A stretch of 15,562 nt of DNA from Paracoccaceae bacterium (GTDB lineage: Bacteria; Pseudomonadota; Alphaproteobacteria; Rhodobacterales; Rhodobacteraceae), in assembly GCA_024304875.1 (NCBI GenBank), contig JAMWZF010000032.1, forward strand, positions 1 to 15,562. The letters run 5' to 3'. Shown here piece after piece: positions 6,201 through 14,073 of the stretch. The position numbers and the translations under genes were made by a program. The notes beneath the pieces were generated by a model. The model was not told the DNA's origin. It searched no databases and worked only from the letters and a program-made list of their open reading frames with translations. Every line of letters begins with the position of its first letter. Position 1 is the stretch's first letter.

Positions 6201-9017
6201 TCACTGGCCCAGCCGGTCGAGGAGGGCGGGCACGTGGACCTGGTCGGATTTGTAGTTGCCGGTCAGGACATGCATCACGAGGTTCACGCCGAACCGGTAG
6301 GCCAGCTCCCTCTGCTGCTCGCCCGCCATGCCGCGCCCGACCGGGACCATCCAGTTCCCGGTCTCGTCCAGCGCCCAGGCGGCGGCCCAGTCGTTGCCGC
6401 CGATCACCACCGGCGTCACCCCGTCGTTGAGATCGCGGAACGGCATCCCCTCGACCTGGCTCGCCCCCGGCGGCGCGGCCTCGACCCAGACGTCGCGGGA
6501 GGCGTAACGCCCTGGAAAGTCTTGCAAAAGATAGAAGGTCCGGGTCAGGACGTGGTCCGGCGGCAGGGGTTCCAGCGCGGGCACGTCGAGCGGCGCGGCA
6601 AGGGCCTGCAGCTTGCGCCCCTCGGGGCTGGAGGACCCGAAGGAGGCGGTATCGGCATCCCGCGTGTCGAAAAGGATCATGCCGCCCGACCGGATGTAGC
6701 GGTTCAGCTTGGCGTAGGCCTCGGCGCTGGGCAGGGCCTGGTCGGGGGTGACGGGCCAGTAAAGGATTGGAAAGAAGGACAATTCGTCCGTCTCGAGGTC
6801 GATCCCGATGGGCGCGGCGGGCTCGATCGACGTCCGCCGGAACAGCACGTCCGACAGCCCGTGCAGGCCCCGGCTGGCCAGCTGGTCGACCTCCGCGTTG
6901 CCCGTCAGGACGTGGGCGAGGACCACGTCGGCGGTGGCCCGCAGGGCGAAGTCGTCGGCGGGCCCGGCCGGTTCCGTTTCGGTCGTCACCTCGTCCTGCG
7001 GCGCCTGCGCCTGCGCGCCGTTCGGCACCGCGCCGAGCATCAGGCCAAGGGCGAAGAGCGCGGCGGCGGACCCCGAGGCGCGGGGCCCGGTCAGGCGTCC
7101 CGAGAGTGCCAGCGAGGCGATGGCGTCGACCGCCAGCAGCGTGAGCGCGAAGCCGAGCAGCCAGCCCTTGAGCAGCGTCTCACGCACCACGGCAAGGCCC
7201 TCGACGACGATCCGGTCCGGCCAGGACGCGCGTTCCAGCACGTCCTCGGCGCCAAGGACGTTGACGGCCAACTGCCTGTTTTCACCGGCATAAAGCCCCG
7301 GCGGCACGGCGGCGTTCGGCACGTCGCCGATCAGGTCCTCGCCCGGCACGCCCGGCATGGTGCCCGCAGGCTCGACGTCGCCGAAGGCCGTCAGCACGGC
7401 CTGCGGCGCCCAGATCGTGCCCTCCATGTCCTCCAGCGGCGGCAGCTCGGTCCGGGAGGATACCGCCAGGCGCTCGAGCATCTGGACGAAGAGGCCGGAC
7501 AGCGGGACCGAGGACCATTCGGCATTGGCGGTGACGTGGAACAGCACGACCTGCCCGTCGCCCTGCGCCTTGCGGGTGACGAGGGGGGTGCCGTCAGACA
7601 GCTGGGCGATGACGCGCTCGGCCAGGGTCGGGTCCGGCTGGGCCATGACCTGGGCGGAGACCGAGACATCGTCCGGCACCTCCAGACCGAAGAAGGGCGA
7701 GGATTCCGTGAACGGGGCCAATGACTTGGGTTCCCCCCACGACATCGCGCCCCCGACGCTGCGGCCCCCGGCGCGCAGGCGCACGGGCAGCAGCGGGTCC
7801 TCGCCGTCGCGCGCCACGTCCGATGCGGCGAGGCGCGGGCCGGCGAAGCGGACCAGCAGGCCGCCGTTCTCGACCCAGTCCAGCGTCTCGGCTGCCTCGA
7901 TGGAAGTCAGCTGCGCCACGTCGGCCATGATGATCACGTCCGGATTGGCGGGGATCGCGTCGGCCAGGGTGCCCTCGATCAGGTCGGCGTTCGGCTCCAG
8001 CGCCTCGCGCAGGTAGTGCAGGGGCGAGAGCAGCTCCAGCACCTCGCCGTCCGCATCGCCGCCGATCAGGGCGATCTCGCGCCGGCGGAGGGCGTCGTCG
8101 GCGAGCGTCACCGCCCCGGCGGAGCGGACGCCGGTCAGCTCGAACCGGGTGATCCGGTTGCGAAGTTCCGGCGGCAGGGACAGGGCAAGCGTCGCCTCGG
8201 TGGCGCCGCTGTCGAAGGTGAGCGGGCCGGTGGCCAGCTGCCGTTCGACCCCCGCCGGATCGGGGCCGACCGCGCCGACGGTCAGCTCCAGCGGCCCGGC
8301 GCCCACGTCGCGCAGACCCGTGATCTGCACCGCGCCGTCCTCGAAGGTGGCGGGGCGCAGGCCGAAGACGGGGCGGGGGCTTTCGAAGACGGTGACGGTG
8401 CCGTGGTCCTCCAGCGCCTCGAGCACTTCGGTCCGGCCGTCGCGGGCCAGACCGTCGGACATCCAGTAGGTGTCGAAATCGCCCTCAAGGGACTGAATCC
8501 ATTCGGTGACCGTCTCGGCCTCCGGTGCATAGGCCACAGGGGTCAGCCCCGGCAGGCGCGTCGCGGCGGCGTCGGCGGAAAGGAACACGGGGCCCTCGGC
8601 GGGCAGGTCGGTCAGGCTGACGACGGCAACGGTCCGCCCCGCGCGGCCGGCCTCGCCCAGCAGGGCGTCCATCCGGTCCAGCCGCCGCTCCCAGTCGCGG
8701 GCATCGGCCCAGGTGCCGTCTGCCAGCACCAGAAGCGGTCCGGTGCCGGGCGTCTCGTCCTCGGGGTTCAGGACGGGGCCGGCGAAACCGATGATGACGG
8801 CAGCGACGGCCAGCAGGCGTAGCAGCAGCAGCCACCAGGGCGTCCGGTCCGTCTGCGTCTCGTCGTCGGTCAGGCCGAGCAGAAGGGCCACGCCCGGAAA
8901 CCGCCGCCGGATCGGCGCGGGCGGCACGGCGCGCAGGATCAGCCAGAGCAGCGGCAGGATGATGAGGCCCAGCAGCAGCCAGGGAACGGTGAAGCCTATG
9001 GGACCGAGGGCGAACAT
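6201..9017 (-). CDS. BatA-type N-terminal / DUF4159 membrane protein (MoxR operon)
   Basis: A 938-residue protein. Two helices at the start (about 8-30 and 60-81, with a RRRFPGVALLLGL loop between) form the aerotolerance-regulator (BatA) N-terminal domain. A long periplasmic middle part follows; about 310-510 looks like an amidotransferase-type Rossmann fold (PDVIIMADVAQL, TLDWVENGGLLVRFAGPRL). Helices recur near 616-640 and 651-669, and the C-terminal 250 residues are a DUF4159 domain (FALRATADVVLAHV, ELSFFPILYWPVTPDQ, LNRYIRSGGMILFDTRD, GVNLVMHVLTGNYKSDQVHVP). It is probably an inner-membrane partner of the MoxR ATPase. The ATG overlaps the DUF58 stop codon as TGATG, so translation is coupled. 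After its stop comes a 75-base leader before the last operon gene, unlike the overlaps upstream. Confidence 0.88.
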   Translation of the reverse strand: MFALGPIGFTVPWLLLGLIILPLLWLILRAVPPAPIRRRFPGVALLLGLTDDETQTDRTPWWLLLLRLLAVAAVIIGFAGPVLNPEDETPGTGPLLVLADGTWADARDWERRLDRMDALLGEAGRAGRTVAVVSLTDLPAEGPVFLSADAAATRLPGLTPVAYAPEAETVTEWIQSLEGDFDTYWMSDGLARDGRTEVLEALEDHGTVTVFESPRPVFGLRPATFEDGAVQITGLRDVGAGPLELTVGAVGPDPAGVERQLATGPLTFDSGATEATLALSLPPELRNRITRFELTGVRSAGAVTLADDALRRREIALIGGDADGEVLELLSPLHYLREALEPNADLIEGTLADAIPANPDVIIMADVAQLTSIEAAETLDWVENGGLLVRFAGPRLAASDVARDGEDPLLPVRLRAGGRSVGGAMSWGEPKSLAPFTESSPFFGLEVPDDVSVSAQVMAQPDPTLAERVIAQLSDGTPLVTRKAQGDGQVVLFHVTANAEWSSVPLSGLFVQMLERLAVSSRTELPPLEDMEGTIWAPQAVLTAFGDVEPAGTMPGVPGEDLIGDVPNAAVPPGLYAGENRQLAVNVLGAEDVLERASWPDRIVVEGLAVVRETLLKGWLLGFALTLLAVDAIASLALSGRLTGPRASGSAAALFALGLMLGAVPNGAQAQAPQDEVTTETEPAGPADDFALRATADVVLAHVLTGNAEVDQLASRGLHGLSDVLFRRTSIEPAAPIGIDLETDELSFFPILYWPVTPDQALPSAEAYAKLNRYIRSGGMILFDTRDADTASFGSSSPEGRKLQALAAPLDVPALEPLPPDHVLTRTFYLLQDFPGRYASRDVWVEAAPPGASQVEGMPFRDLNDGVTPVVIGGNDWAAAWALDETGNWMVPVGRGMAGEQQRELAYRFGVNLVMHVLTGNYKSDQVHVPALLDRLGQ

Positions 9018-9900
9018 CAGGCGCGGCGCTCCAGTGCCTGGTAGGCCCAGAGCAGGGCCATGGAGGCCGGATCGCCGGTGTGATGGGTGGCGTACTGCCA
9101 GCCGGCCTCGCGGGCGAGCATCGACAGGCGGTCCTTCCGTTCGGCCAGCCGCTCCAGGTAGCGATCCTTGAGGTCGCCGGCCTTGAGGGTTTCGTGGACC
9201 ATGCCGCCGCCCATGCTCTCGAAGATGGTGCGGCCGTCGTAGGGAAAGGCCTCTTCGGCGGGGTCGAGGACCTGAAGCAGGATGCCCCGCACGCCGCGGT
9301 CGGCGGCCTTGGCGAGGGCGGCTTCGGCGGCGGAGATGTCGCCGAGGAAGTCCGAGACGAAGACGGCCCGGCCGTGGGGCATCATGCCTTCATCGGACGG
9401 GGTGCCGTAGTCGGACGGGTCCGGGTCCGCCAGCAACCCCGCCATGCGCAGGACGTGGCCGCGCGCGGCGCCGACGCGCAGGGCCGGAGCGGTCATGCCG
9501 ACACGCTCCCCGGCGCGGACCAGCAGCGAGGCGAGGGCGAGGGCGATGACGGCGGCGCGGTGCGCCTTGGTCGGCCCGGCCTTCAGCGAGGTGAAGGACA
9601 TCGAGGCGGCCCGGTCGACCCAGAAGACGACGGTCTGTGCCACCTGCCATTCCTTCTGCCGGACGAACTGCACGTCCGACATGGCCGAGCGGCGCCAGTC
9701 GATGTCGCGGGTCTCGTCATGGCCCTCGGCGGGGCGGAACTGCCAGAAGGTATCGCCAAGGCCCGCGCGGCGGCGGCCGTGCTCGCCCATCATCACCGTC
9801 GAGGCCAGGTGCTCGGCCTCGGCCAGGAGCGGCGGCAGGGGGGCCGCAAGCTCGTGGGCGGCGCGGCGGAGGGCCGGGCCGGTGAGGGGGGCGTTCTGGC

Positions 9901-9904
<4 letters not shown>
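9017..9904 (-). CDS. DUF58 domain protein (MoxR partner)
   Basis: A 295-residue protein of the DUF58 family, the usual partner of MoxR ATPases. The hallmark segment is present: GDTFWQFRPAEGHDETRDIDWRRSA at about 50-74, then VQFVRQKEWQVAQTVVFWVD leading into the VWA-like part. The metal-site motif is altered: the expected D-x-S-x-S reads D97-R-A-A-S101, so the first serine is alanine. The rest of the VWA-like fold continues (AVFVSDFLGD, RGILLQVLDP). No membrane segment is evident, so it should be cytosolic or membrane-associated through partners. The start is the GTG at 9904-9902, overlapping the MoxR stop as GTGA; there is only a weak AGG upstream, so it likely depends on coupling. The frame stays open far upstream but overlaps moxR, so a longer product is unlikely. 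Confidence 0.88.
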
Positions 9905-10908
<1,004 letters not shown>

Positions 10909-10980
10909 GGCAAATCTCCTGTCTCGCGCTACACTGCGTTACCTCACCAGATATCCGGTTCGACCCCAATTGGAAAAACA
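10909..10980. promoter_or_regulatory. Divergent promoter region between moxR and the DUF1285 gene
   Basis: This 72-base region must hold the starts of both transcripts. A TACACT at 10930-10935 would serve as a -10 box toward the DUF1285 gene, but the -35 match is poor. I see no convincing promoter toward moxR, and no clear palindrome. Confidence 0.35.
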
Positions 10981-11559
10981 ATGAGCGCACAAAAGATCGT
11001 GACACCGACCGCGGAGAGCCTCGCCACCGCCGCCCGTGCCGCGAAAACGCGCGGTCTGCCGCCGGTGGACCAGTGGGATCCGCCGTTCTGCGGCGACCTC
11101 GACATGCGGATCGCGCGGGACGGAACGTGGTTCTACCTCGGCACGCCGATCGGCCGGCCCGAGCTGGTGCGCCTGTTCTCGACGATTCTGCGGAAGGACG
11201 GGGAGGACTATTTCCTCGTTACCCCGGTCGAGAAGGTGGGGATCACGGTCGACGATGCGCCCTTCGTCGCGGTGGATTTCGAAGCGGAGGGGGACGGGCT
11301 GCGGTTCGTGACCAACGTGGGCGATCACGCCGTTGCGGGGCCGGACCATCCGATCGAGGTGATCCGGGACGCCGAGACCGGCGAGCCCTCGCCCTACATC
11401 CTGATCCGCCGCAACCTCTGGGCGCTGATCGACCGCAAGAGTTTCTACCGGCTGGTGGAGATTGGGGAGACGGCGGATCACGAGGGGGAAGAGTGGTTCG
11501 GGCTGCGGTCGTCGGGTGCGTTCTTCCCGATCATCCCGGCCGCGGAACTGCCTGGCTGA
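10981..11559 (+). CDS. DUF1285 family protein
   Basis: A 192-residue soluble protein that fits the DUF1285 family: an N-terminal DQWDPPFCGDLDMRIARDG, then WFYLGTPIGRPELVRLFSTILRK with DYFLVTPVEKVGI, and later NLWALIDRKSFYRLVE. These segments are characteristic of the family, whose biochemical function is unknown. There is no signal peptide or membrane helix, so it is probably cytosolic. The start is the ATG at 10981, with only a weak purine stretch (GGAAAAA) before it. It stands alone, divergent from the MoxR operon and 48 bases before the next gene. The close pairing with moxR hints at a functional link, but that is inference. Confidence 0.85.
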   Translation: MSAQKIVTPTAESLATAARAAKTRGLPPVDQWDPPFCGDLDMRIARDGTWFYLGTPIGRPELVRLFSTILRKDGEDYFLVTPVEKVGITVDDAPFVAVDFEAEGDGLRFVTNVGDHAVAGPDHPIEVIRDAETGEPSPYILIRRNLWALIDRKSFYRLVEIGETADHEGEEWFGLRSSGAFFPIIPAAELPG

Positions 11560-11572
11560 ACGTGATGTCGTC

Positions 11573-11600
11573 TTGCCCTCGATGCGGCGGGATGGATTAT
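11573..11600 (+). promoter_or_regulatory. Weak promoter candidate for the hydroxypyruvate isomerase gene
   Basis: A possible -35 TTGCCC (11573-11578), 16-base spacer and -10 GATTAT (11595-11600). Transcription would begin at about 11607, right at the ATG at 11608, giving a leaderless message, which would fit the lack of a ribosome-binding site there. The box matches are modest. Confidence 0.3.
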
Positions 11601-11607
11601 TCGGGTC

Positions 11608-12363
11608 ATGCCCAGGTTCTGCGCCAACATCTCGATGCTCTATGCCGAGTTGCCCCTGATCGAGCGGATCGGGGCGGCCCGGATGGCGGGATTCGAGGCC
11701 ATAGAGATCCTGTTTCCCTACGATGGCGACGCCGGCCAGCTGCGCGACGCGATCCGCACCCATGACCTGGCGCTCGCCCTGATCAACTGCCCGCCGCCGA
11801 ATTATTCGGACCCCGCGGGCCCCCGCGGCATGGCGGCGGTGCCCGAGGAGGTGGGGCGCTTCCGCATGGCCCTTCGCCGGTCGCTCCGCTACGCCGCACA
11901 GCTGGGCGCGGAGCGCGTGCATATCATGTCGGGCGTGGCCGAGGGGCCGGAGGCGGAGCTGTGCCTGATCGAAAACCTGCGCCACGCCGTCGCCGAGACC
12001 GACCGGCCGCTGACCATCGAGCCGCTCAACCGACACGACATGCCGGGGTATTTTCTGTCGGACTTTGACACGGCTCTGCGGGTGATAGATGCCGTGGGTT
12101 CGGACCGGCTCGGCCTGCAGTTCGACATCTACCATGCCGCCCGGATCACCGGGGACGTGCTGGGCGCCTGGGACAGGGTGAAAACCCGCGTCACCCACGT
12201 CCAGTTCGCCGACCTGCCGGGGCGGGGCGCGCCGGGGACCGGGCAGCTGGACCTGCCCGCGATCTTCGCCCGGCTGGATGCGGACGGCTATTCGGGCTGG
12301 GTCAGTGCGGAGTACCTGCCGGGCAAGGATACCCGGAAGACGCTGGACTGGCTGAGGTGGTGA
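11608..12363 (+). CDS. hyi: Hydroxypyruvate isomerase family protein (TIM barrel)
   Basis: A 251-residue xylose-isomerase-like TIM barrel, close to the usual size of Hyi, which interconverts hydroxypyruvate and tartronate semialdehyde in glyoxylate assimilation. It opens with PRFCANISMLYAELPLIERI, the typical Hyi start. Putative metal ligands and catalytic residues are the Glu of TIEPLNRHD, the Asp of LQFDIYHA, the Gln of HVQFAD with the adjacent PGRGAPGTGQLD, and the Glu of WVSAEYLPG near the end. The 2-oxo-tetronate isomerase OtnI belongs to the same family and cannot be excluded. No glyoxylate carboligase or tartronate semialdehyde reductase is in the window, so this is not a complete Gcl cluster. 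The ATG at 11608 has no good ribosome site; no in-frame alternative start lies close upstream. Confidence 0.83.
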   Translation: MPRFCANISMLYAELPLIERIGAARMAGFEAIEILFPYDGDAGQLRDAIRTHDLALALINCPPPNYSDPAGPRGMAAVPEEVGRFRMALRRSLRYAAQLGAERVHIMSGVAEGPEAELCLIENLRHAVAETDRPLTIEPLNRHDMPGYFLSDFDTALRVIDAVGSDRLGLQFDIYHAARITGDVLGAWDRVKTRVTHVQFADLPGRGAPGTGQLDLPAIFARLDADGYSGWVSAEYLPGKDTRKTLDWLRW

Positions 12364-12368
12364 CGGAT

Positions 12369-12388
12369 GCTGACAGAACCCTGTCAGC
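12369..12388. promoter_or_regulatory. Perfect inverted repeat, candidate operator of the VOC-WYL unit
   Basis: Perfect 8-base arms GCTGACAG and CTGTCAGC are separated by AACC. The repeat starts five bases after the hyi stop codon and ends 49 bases before the ATG of the VOC gene, the right place for an operator; the left arm CTGACA could double as a -35 box. No T-run follows, so a terminator for hyi is the weaker reading. I infer that the WYL regulator encoded two genes on binds here. Confidence 0.55.
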
Positions 12389-12437
12389 AGCGCTGTGCGA
12401 TGAGGGGGCATCGCAACCGCATCCAAGGAGAGACCCC

Positions 12438-12806
12438 ATGCAGCCCCTCGTTGTCTGGACCGAGATCCCCGTCACCGACCTGCGCAAGGCCGTGCCCTTC
12501 TACAACGCCGTCTTCGGCTGGGACATGACCATAACCGACGCCGGCGCCAACGAGGTCGCCAACTTCGGCGGCCTGACCGAGGACGATCCGCTGACCGTGG
12601 GCGGCCACCTCTATCCGGGCAAACCGGCCACCGGGTCGACCGTCCACCTTGGTGTTCCGGGGACCGTCGAGGAGGCCGCCGAGCGCTGCACCGCCGCGGG
12701 CGGCACCGTCATGGGCCCCGTCATCGAGATCCCGCCCGGCCGGTTCCAGTATGCGACCGATCCCGACGGCAACTCCATCGGCCTGTTCGAGCCGAAGGCC
12801 GCCTGA
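12438..12806 (+). CDS. VOC (glyoxalase/bleomycin-resistance fold) protein
   Basis: A 122-residue, single-module VOC protein with the paired beta-alpha-beta-beta-beta pattern. The first half has VVWTEIPVTDLRKAVPFYNAVFGWDM, and the second has TVHLGVPGTVEEAAERCTAAGGTV ending in the family signature YATDPDGNSIGLFEP. Substrate cannot be inferred; VOC proteins range from metal-dependent enzymes to antibiotic-binding proteins. The start ATG at 12438 has AGGAGA about six bases upstream, so longer frames from 12357 are not used. The stop overlaps the next gene's ATG as TGATG, so it is coupled to the WYL regulator. That pairing suggests the regulator controls this gene. Confidence 0.85.
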   Translation: MQPLVVWTEIPVTDLRKAVPFYNAVFGWDMTITDAGANEVANFGGLTEDDPLTVGGHLYPGKPATGSTVHLGVPGTVEEAAERCTAAGGTVMGPVIEIPPGRFQYATDPDGNSIGLFEPKAA

Positions 12807-13516
12807 TGCGCCGCGCCGACCGCCTGTTCCGGATCGTCCAGGCCCTGCGGGGCGGGCGGCTGGCGACGGCGGCGCGGCTGGCCGAACGGCTGGAGGTCAC
12901 GCCCCGCACGATCTACCGGGACGTGGCCGACCTCATGGCCTCGGGCGTGCCGATCGAGGGCGAGGCCGGCGTCGGCTACATCCTGCGGGAAGGCTACGAG
13001 ATGCCCCCCTTGATGTTCACCGCCGACGAGATCGTGTCCCTCGTCGCCGGCGCCCGGATGATCCGCGCCTGGGGCGGGGCGGGGATGGCCCGTGCGGCCG
13101 AGGAGGCCCTCGTCAAGATCGAGGCCGTCCTGCCGGAGAGCGCCCGGGCCCGGGCTGCCGCCGTTTCCGTTCATGCCATCACGATGCCCGAGATGTCCGA
13201 GGTCGTCCGCGCCCGGATCGACCGGATCGAGACGGCGGCACAGGGTCGGGTCCGGCTGACCATTTCGTATGCGGACGAGGCGGGGGCAGAAACGCGGCGT
13301 ACGATTCGCCCCTTGGGACTGTGGTACTGGGGCAAGGTCTGGACGGTTGTGGGATGGTGCGAGCTGCGCGAGGGCTTCCGCATGTTCCGGCTCGACCGGA
13401 TCGGCGCGATGGAAGAAGGAGAGCGGTTCCGGGAGGAGAGGGGCAAGCGGCTGTCGGATTTCTACGACGCGGACCCGCCGCCGTCCGGTCAGCCACGCCC
13501 GTCCGCCGTTCATTGA
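12806..13516 (+). CDS. YafY-type HTH/WYL transcriptional regulator
   Basis: A 236-residue regulator. The N-terminal DeoR-like helix-turn-helix spans about residues 3-60, with RADRLFRIVQALRGG, then LATAARLAERLEVTPRTIYRDV (recognition helix near 33-41) and the wing GVPIEGEAGVGYILREGYEMPPL. The WYL domain lies at about 132-205, with TIRPLGLWYWGKVWTVVGWCELR and FRMFRLDRI; the name-giving W-Y-L triad appears in variant form as LWYWG. WYL domains bind small ligands or nucleic acids and regulators of this type usually control a neighbouring gene. The ATG shares its A with the VOC stop codon. Given the inverted repeat at 12369-12388, autoregulation of the two-gene unit is likely but not shown. Confidence 0.88.
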   Translation: MRRADRLFRIVQALRGGRLATAARLAERLEVTPRTIYRDVADLMASGVPIEGEAGVGYILREGYEMPPLMFTADEIVSLVAGARMIRAWGGAGMARAAEEALVKIEAVLPESARARAAAVSVHAITMPEMSEVVRARIDRIETAAQGRVRLTISYADEAGAETRRTIRPLGLWYWGKVWTVVGWCELREGFRMFRLDRIGAMEEGERFREERGKRLSDFYDADPPPSGQPRPSAVH

Positions 13517-13596
13517 TCGACCGGTTACCGGCGCTTCATCTGAAGTGCGCTTGAGGAACTAGACCTCACTCGGTGCCCGCGCATAAAGGACCTGCA

Positions 13597-14004
13597 ATGA
13601 CCCGAGAGACCACCGACCCCGCCGCGCTGACAGAACACTTCGGCATCATCCTGGGGACCGAACGATACGCCGATTGCCTGGAATTCTACCGTGACGTGAT
13701 CGGCATGCCGGTCTGGTTCGAAAAGGAGGGCCTTTGCTGCCTGAGGTTCGGCACCGGATACCTGATGATCGAAACCGGCGGCCTGGCGCGGGACGGCCGC
13801 AAGCCGAACTCGGAGAACCCCACGATGCTGCGGTTCAACGTGCCCGACGTCGCGGCGGTGGCAGAGACGTTGCGTGCCCGCGGCGTTCCGGTCGAGGTAA
13901 GGACCTACGACTGGGGCGTGATCGGCACCTTCACCGACCCGGACGGCAACGCCTGCGAGCTGAAGGACGCGGGCGATCCGTTCTTTCAGGGCATGGCGCG
14001 GTAA
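13597..14004 (+). CDS. Second VOC-family protein (glyoxalase-like)
   Basis: A 135-residue VOC protein, distinct from the one at 12438. It has HFGIILGTERYADCLEFYRDVIGMPVWFEK at the start of the first module and MLRFNVPDVAAVAETLRARG plus GTFTDPDGNACELKD in the second. Likely metal ligands would include H14 and E121, as in lactoylglutathione-lyase-like proteins, but the substrate is unknown. I chose the ATG at 13597 because AAAGGA lies about seven bases before it; a GTG at 13573 in the same frame would add eight residues. It is separated by 80 bases from the WYL gene upstream, with no clear promoter or terminator in that gap, and converges on the VWA gene to its right. Confidence 0.82.
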   Translation: MTRETTDPAALTEHFGIILGTERYADCLEFYRDVIGMPVWFEKEGLCCLRFGTGYLMIETGGLARDGRKPNSENPTMLRFNVPDVAAVAETLRARGVPVEVRTYDWGVIGTFTDPDGNACELKDAGDPFFQGMAR

Positions 14005-14025
14005 TCGGGACCGGCGAATGGCAAC

Positions 14026-14054
14026 GGCCGCCCGGAGTGTACCCCCGGACGGCC
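14026..14054. terminator. Bidirectional hairpin between convergent genes
   Basis: Arms GGCCGCCCGGA and CCCGGACGGCC pair at 9 of 11 positions around a 7-base loop, placed 21 bases after the VOC stop and 19 bases after the VWA-gene stop. It could end transcription from both sides. No clear T-run follows on either strand. Confidence 0.55.
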
Positions 14055-14073
14055 CCGCTCGATTGTGCCGCAG

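Noticed and set aside
4461..7724. Plus-strand open frame of 1087 codons opposite the MoxR operon membrane genes
   Set aside because: Same signature of a GC-driven shadow: low-complexity Arg/Gly/His/Gln composition, spans two real genes and their intergenic gap, no recognisable motif.
10939..12426. Minus-strand open frame of 495 codons opposite the DUF1285 and hyi genes
   Set aside because: Antisense to two genes with clear family signatures; composition is shadow-like and it crosses both of their starts.
13517..13596. Short inverted segments (CTTCA-TC-TGAAG and TGAGG...CCTCA) and a GGAAC before the second VOC gene
   Set aside because: Arms of five bases are expected by chance, and the GGAAC has no CGTT at the spacing needed for an EcfG-type promoter.
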